A DNA stretch of 64,000 bases. Source: Nitrobacter sp051535235 (GTDB lineage Bacteria > Pseudomonadota > Alphaproteobacteria > Rhizobiales > Xanthobacteraceae). The translations under genes were made by a program, and so were the position numbers. The notes below the pieces were generated by a model. That model was not told the DNA's origin. It did no database searches and saw only the letters and a program-made list of their open reading frames with translations. Where the stretch lies: assembly GCF_051535235.1 (NCBI RefSeq), contig NZ_JBPPLZ010000001.1, forward strand, positions 248,001-312,000. The letters run 5' to 3'. Positions 63,787 through 64,000 of this stretch are shown here, in pieces (position 1 is the first letter of the stretch; every line of letters starts with the position of its first letter).

Positions 63787-64000
63787 GCGGGAGGCGCAGG
63801 CGGCGGCGCCGCGTCCGTTGCAGGCACGGGCTCGGCCGGCTCATCCGGACCGGCCGGCGGTTCTGCCGTCGCATCGAACGCAGGCGCCTTGGTCAGCAGC
63901 CGGCACAGCCGCGCCAGCGTCGGCCGCAACTCATGGCGATGCACCACCATGTCGACCATGCCGTGGTCGCGCAGATATTCGGCGCGCTGGAAACCGTCCG
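63783..64000 (-). CDS. accD: Acetyl-CoA carboxylase carboxyltransferase beta subunit (partial, C-terminus)
   Basis: Open from the window edge to TGA 63785-63783. The visible 71 residues run GFQRAEYLRDHGMVDMVVHR then ELRPTLARLCRLLTK, the conserved AccD end, then a Pro/Ala-rich tail (TAEPPAGPDEPAEPVPATDA). The zinc-finger N-terminus is off the window. Overlaps folC by three to four bases. Confidence 0.9.
   Translation of the reverse strand, partial: DGFQRAEYLRDHGMVDMVVHRHELRPTLARLCRLLTKAPAFDATAEPPAGPDEPAEPVPATDAAPPPAPPA

Overview
The window is a GC-rich, densely coding stretch of chromosome from an alphaproteobacterium of the Bradyrhizobium / Rhodopseudomonas / Nitrobacter / Afipia group. The evidence for that placement is an Irr regulator with the GCPW heme motif next to fabA-fabB-fabI, the order rimP-nusA-ylxR-infB-rbfA-truB-rpsO-pnp, a DivL-type kinase with Tyr in place of the phospho-acceptor His, and several dispersed palindromic repeats of a kind I associate with this group. 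The genus cannot be fixed from sequence reading alone. Nearly everything is core metabolism or information processing. I see no prophage, transposase, CRISPR array, rRNA or tRNA.

Layout. 1-8.9 kb: a FUSC-type membrane protein cut by the window edge, small hypothetical genes, a pirin gene with an in-frame amber stop, a PfkB/adenosine kinase, murJ, trpS, a UspA protein and an Nfu Fe-S scaffold. 8.9-18.3 kb: a Tlde1/DUF2778 periplasmic protein, then tsaB-rimI-fur and miaB-phoH-ybeY-corC-lnt (tRNA modification, RNA maturation, lipoprotein acylation), many with overlapping stops and starts. 18.4-30.7 kb: an XRE regulator, trmB, then the translation cluster rimP-nusA-ylxR-infB-rbfA-truB-rpsO-pnp. 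Between infB and rbfA lies a chimeric membrane-protein ORF that carries a copy of the 5' end of rbfA.

30.8-39.1 kb: divergent oxyR/katG with a perfect palindrome between them, a GST, and the unsaturated fatty acid operon fabA-fabB-fabI divergent from irr. 39.1-45 kb: an SH3 protein, a 2-hydroxyacid dehydrogenase, a MoeB/ThiF enzyme, a trypsin-like protein that appears to lack its catalytic His, mutM and a VOC protein. 45-49.4 kb: ubiE-ubiB, a coaBC with a FitA-like ribbon-helix-helix domain fused to its N-terminus, and dut. 49.6-64 kb: divL, a tsaE-amgK fusion, a PilZ protein, murU, addB-addA, trxA, then folC and the end of accD on the other strand.

The best leads are the rbfA 5'-end duplication with its chimeric ORF, the antitoxin-like domain on CoaBC (whose CoaC part also lacks the Cys known from E. 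coli), the amber codon in pirin, the TsaE-AmgK fusion beside murU, the GANTC cluster upstream of divL, and at least ten copies of one intergenic repeat that sometimes touch stop codons or supply upstream coding sequence. I did not find a wholly new defence or mobile system.
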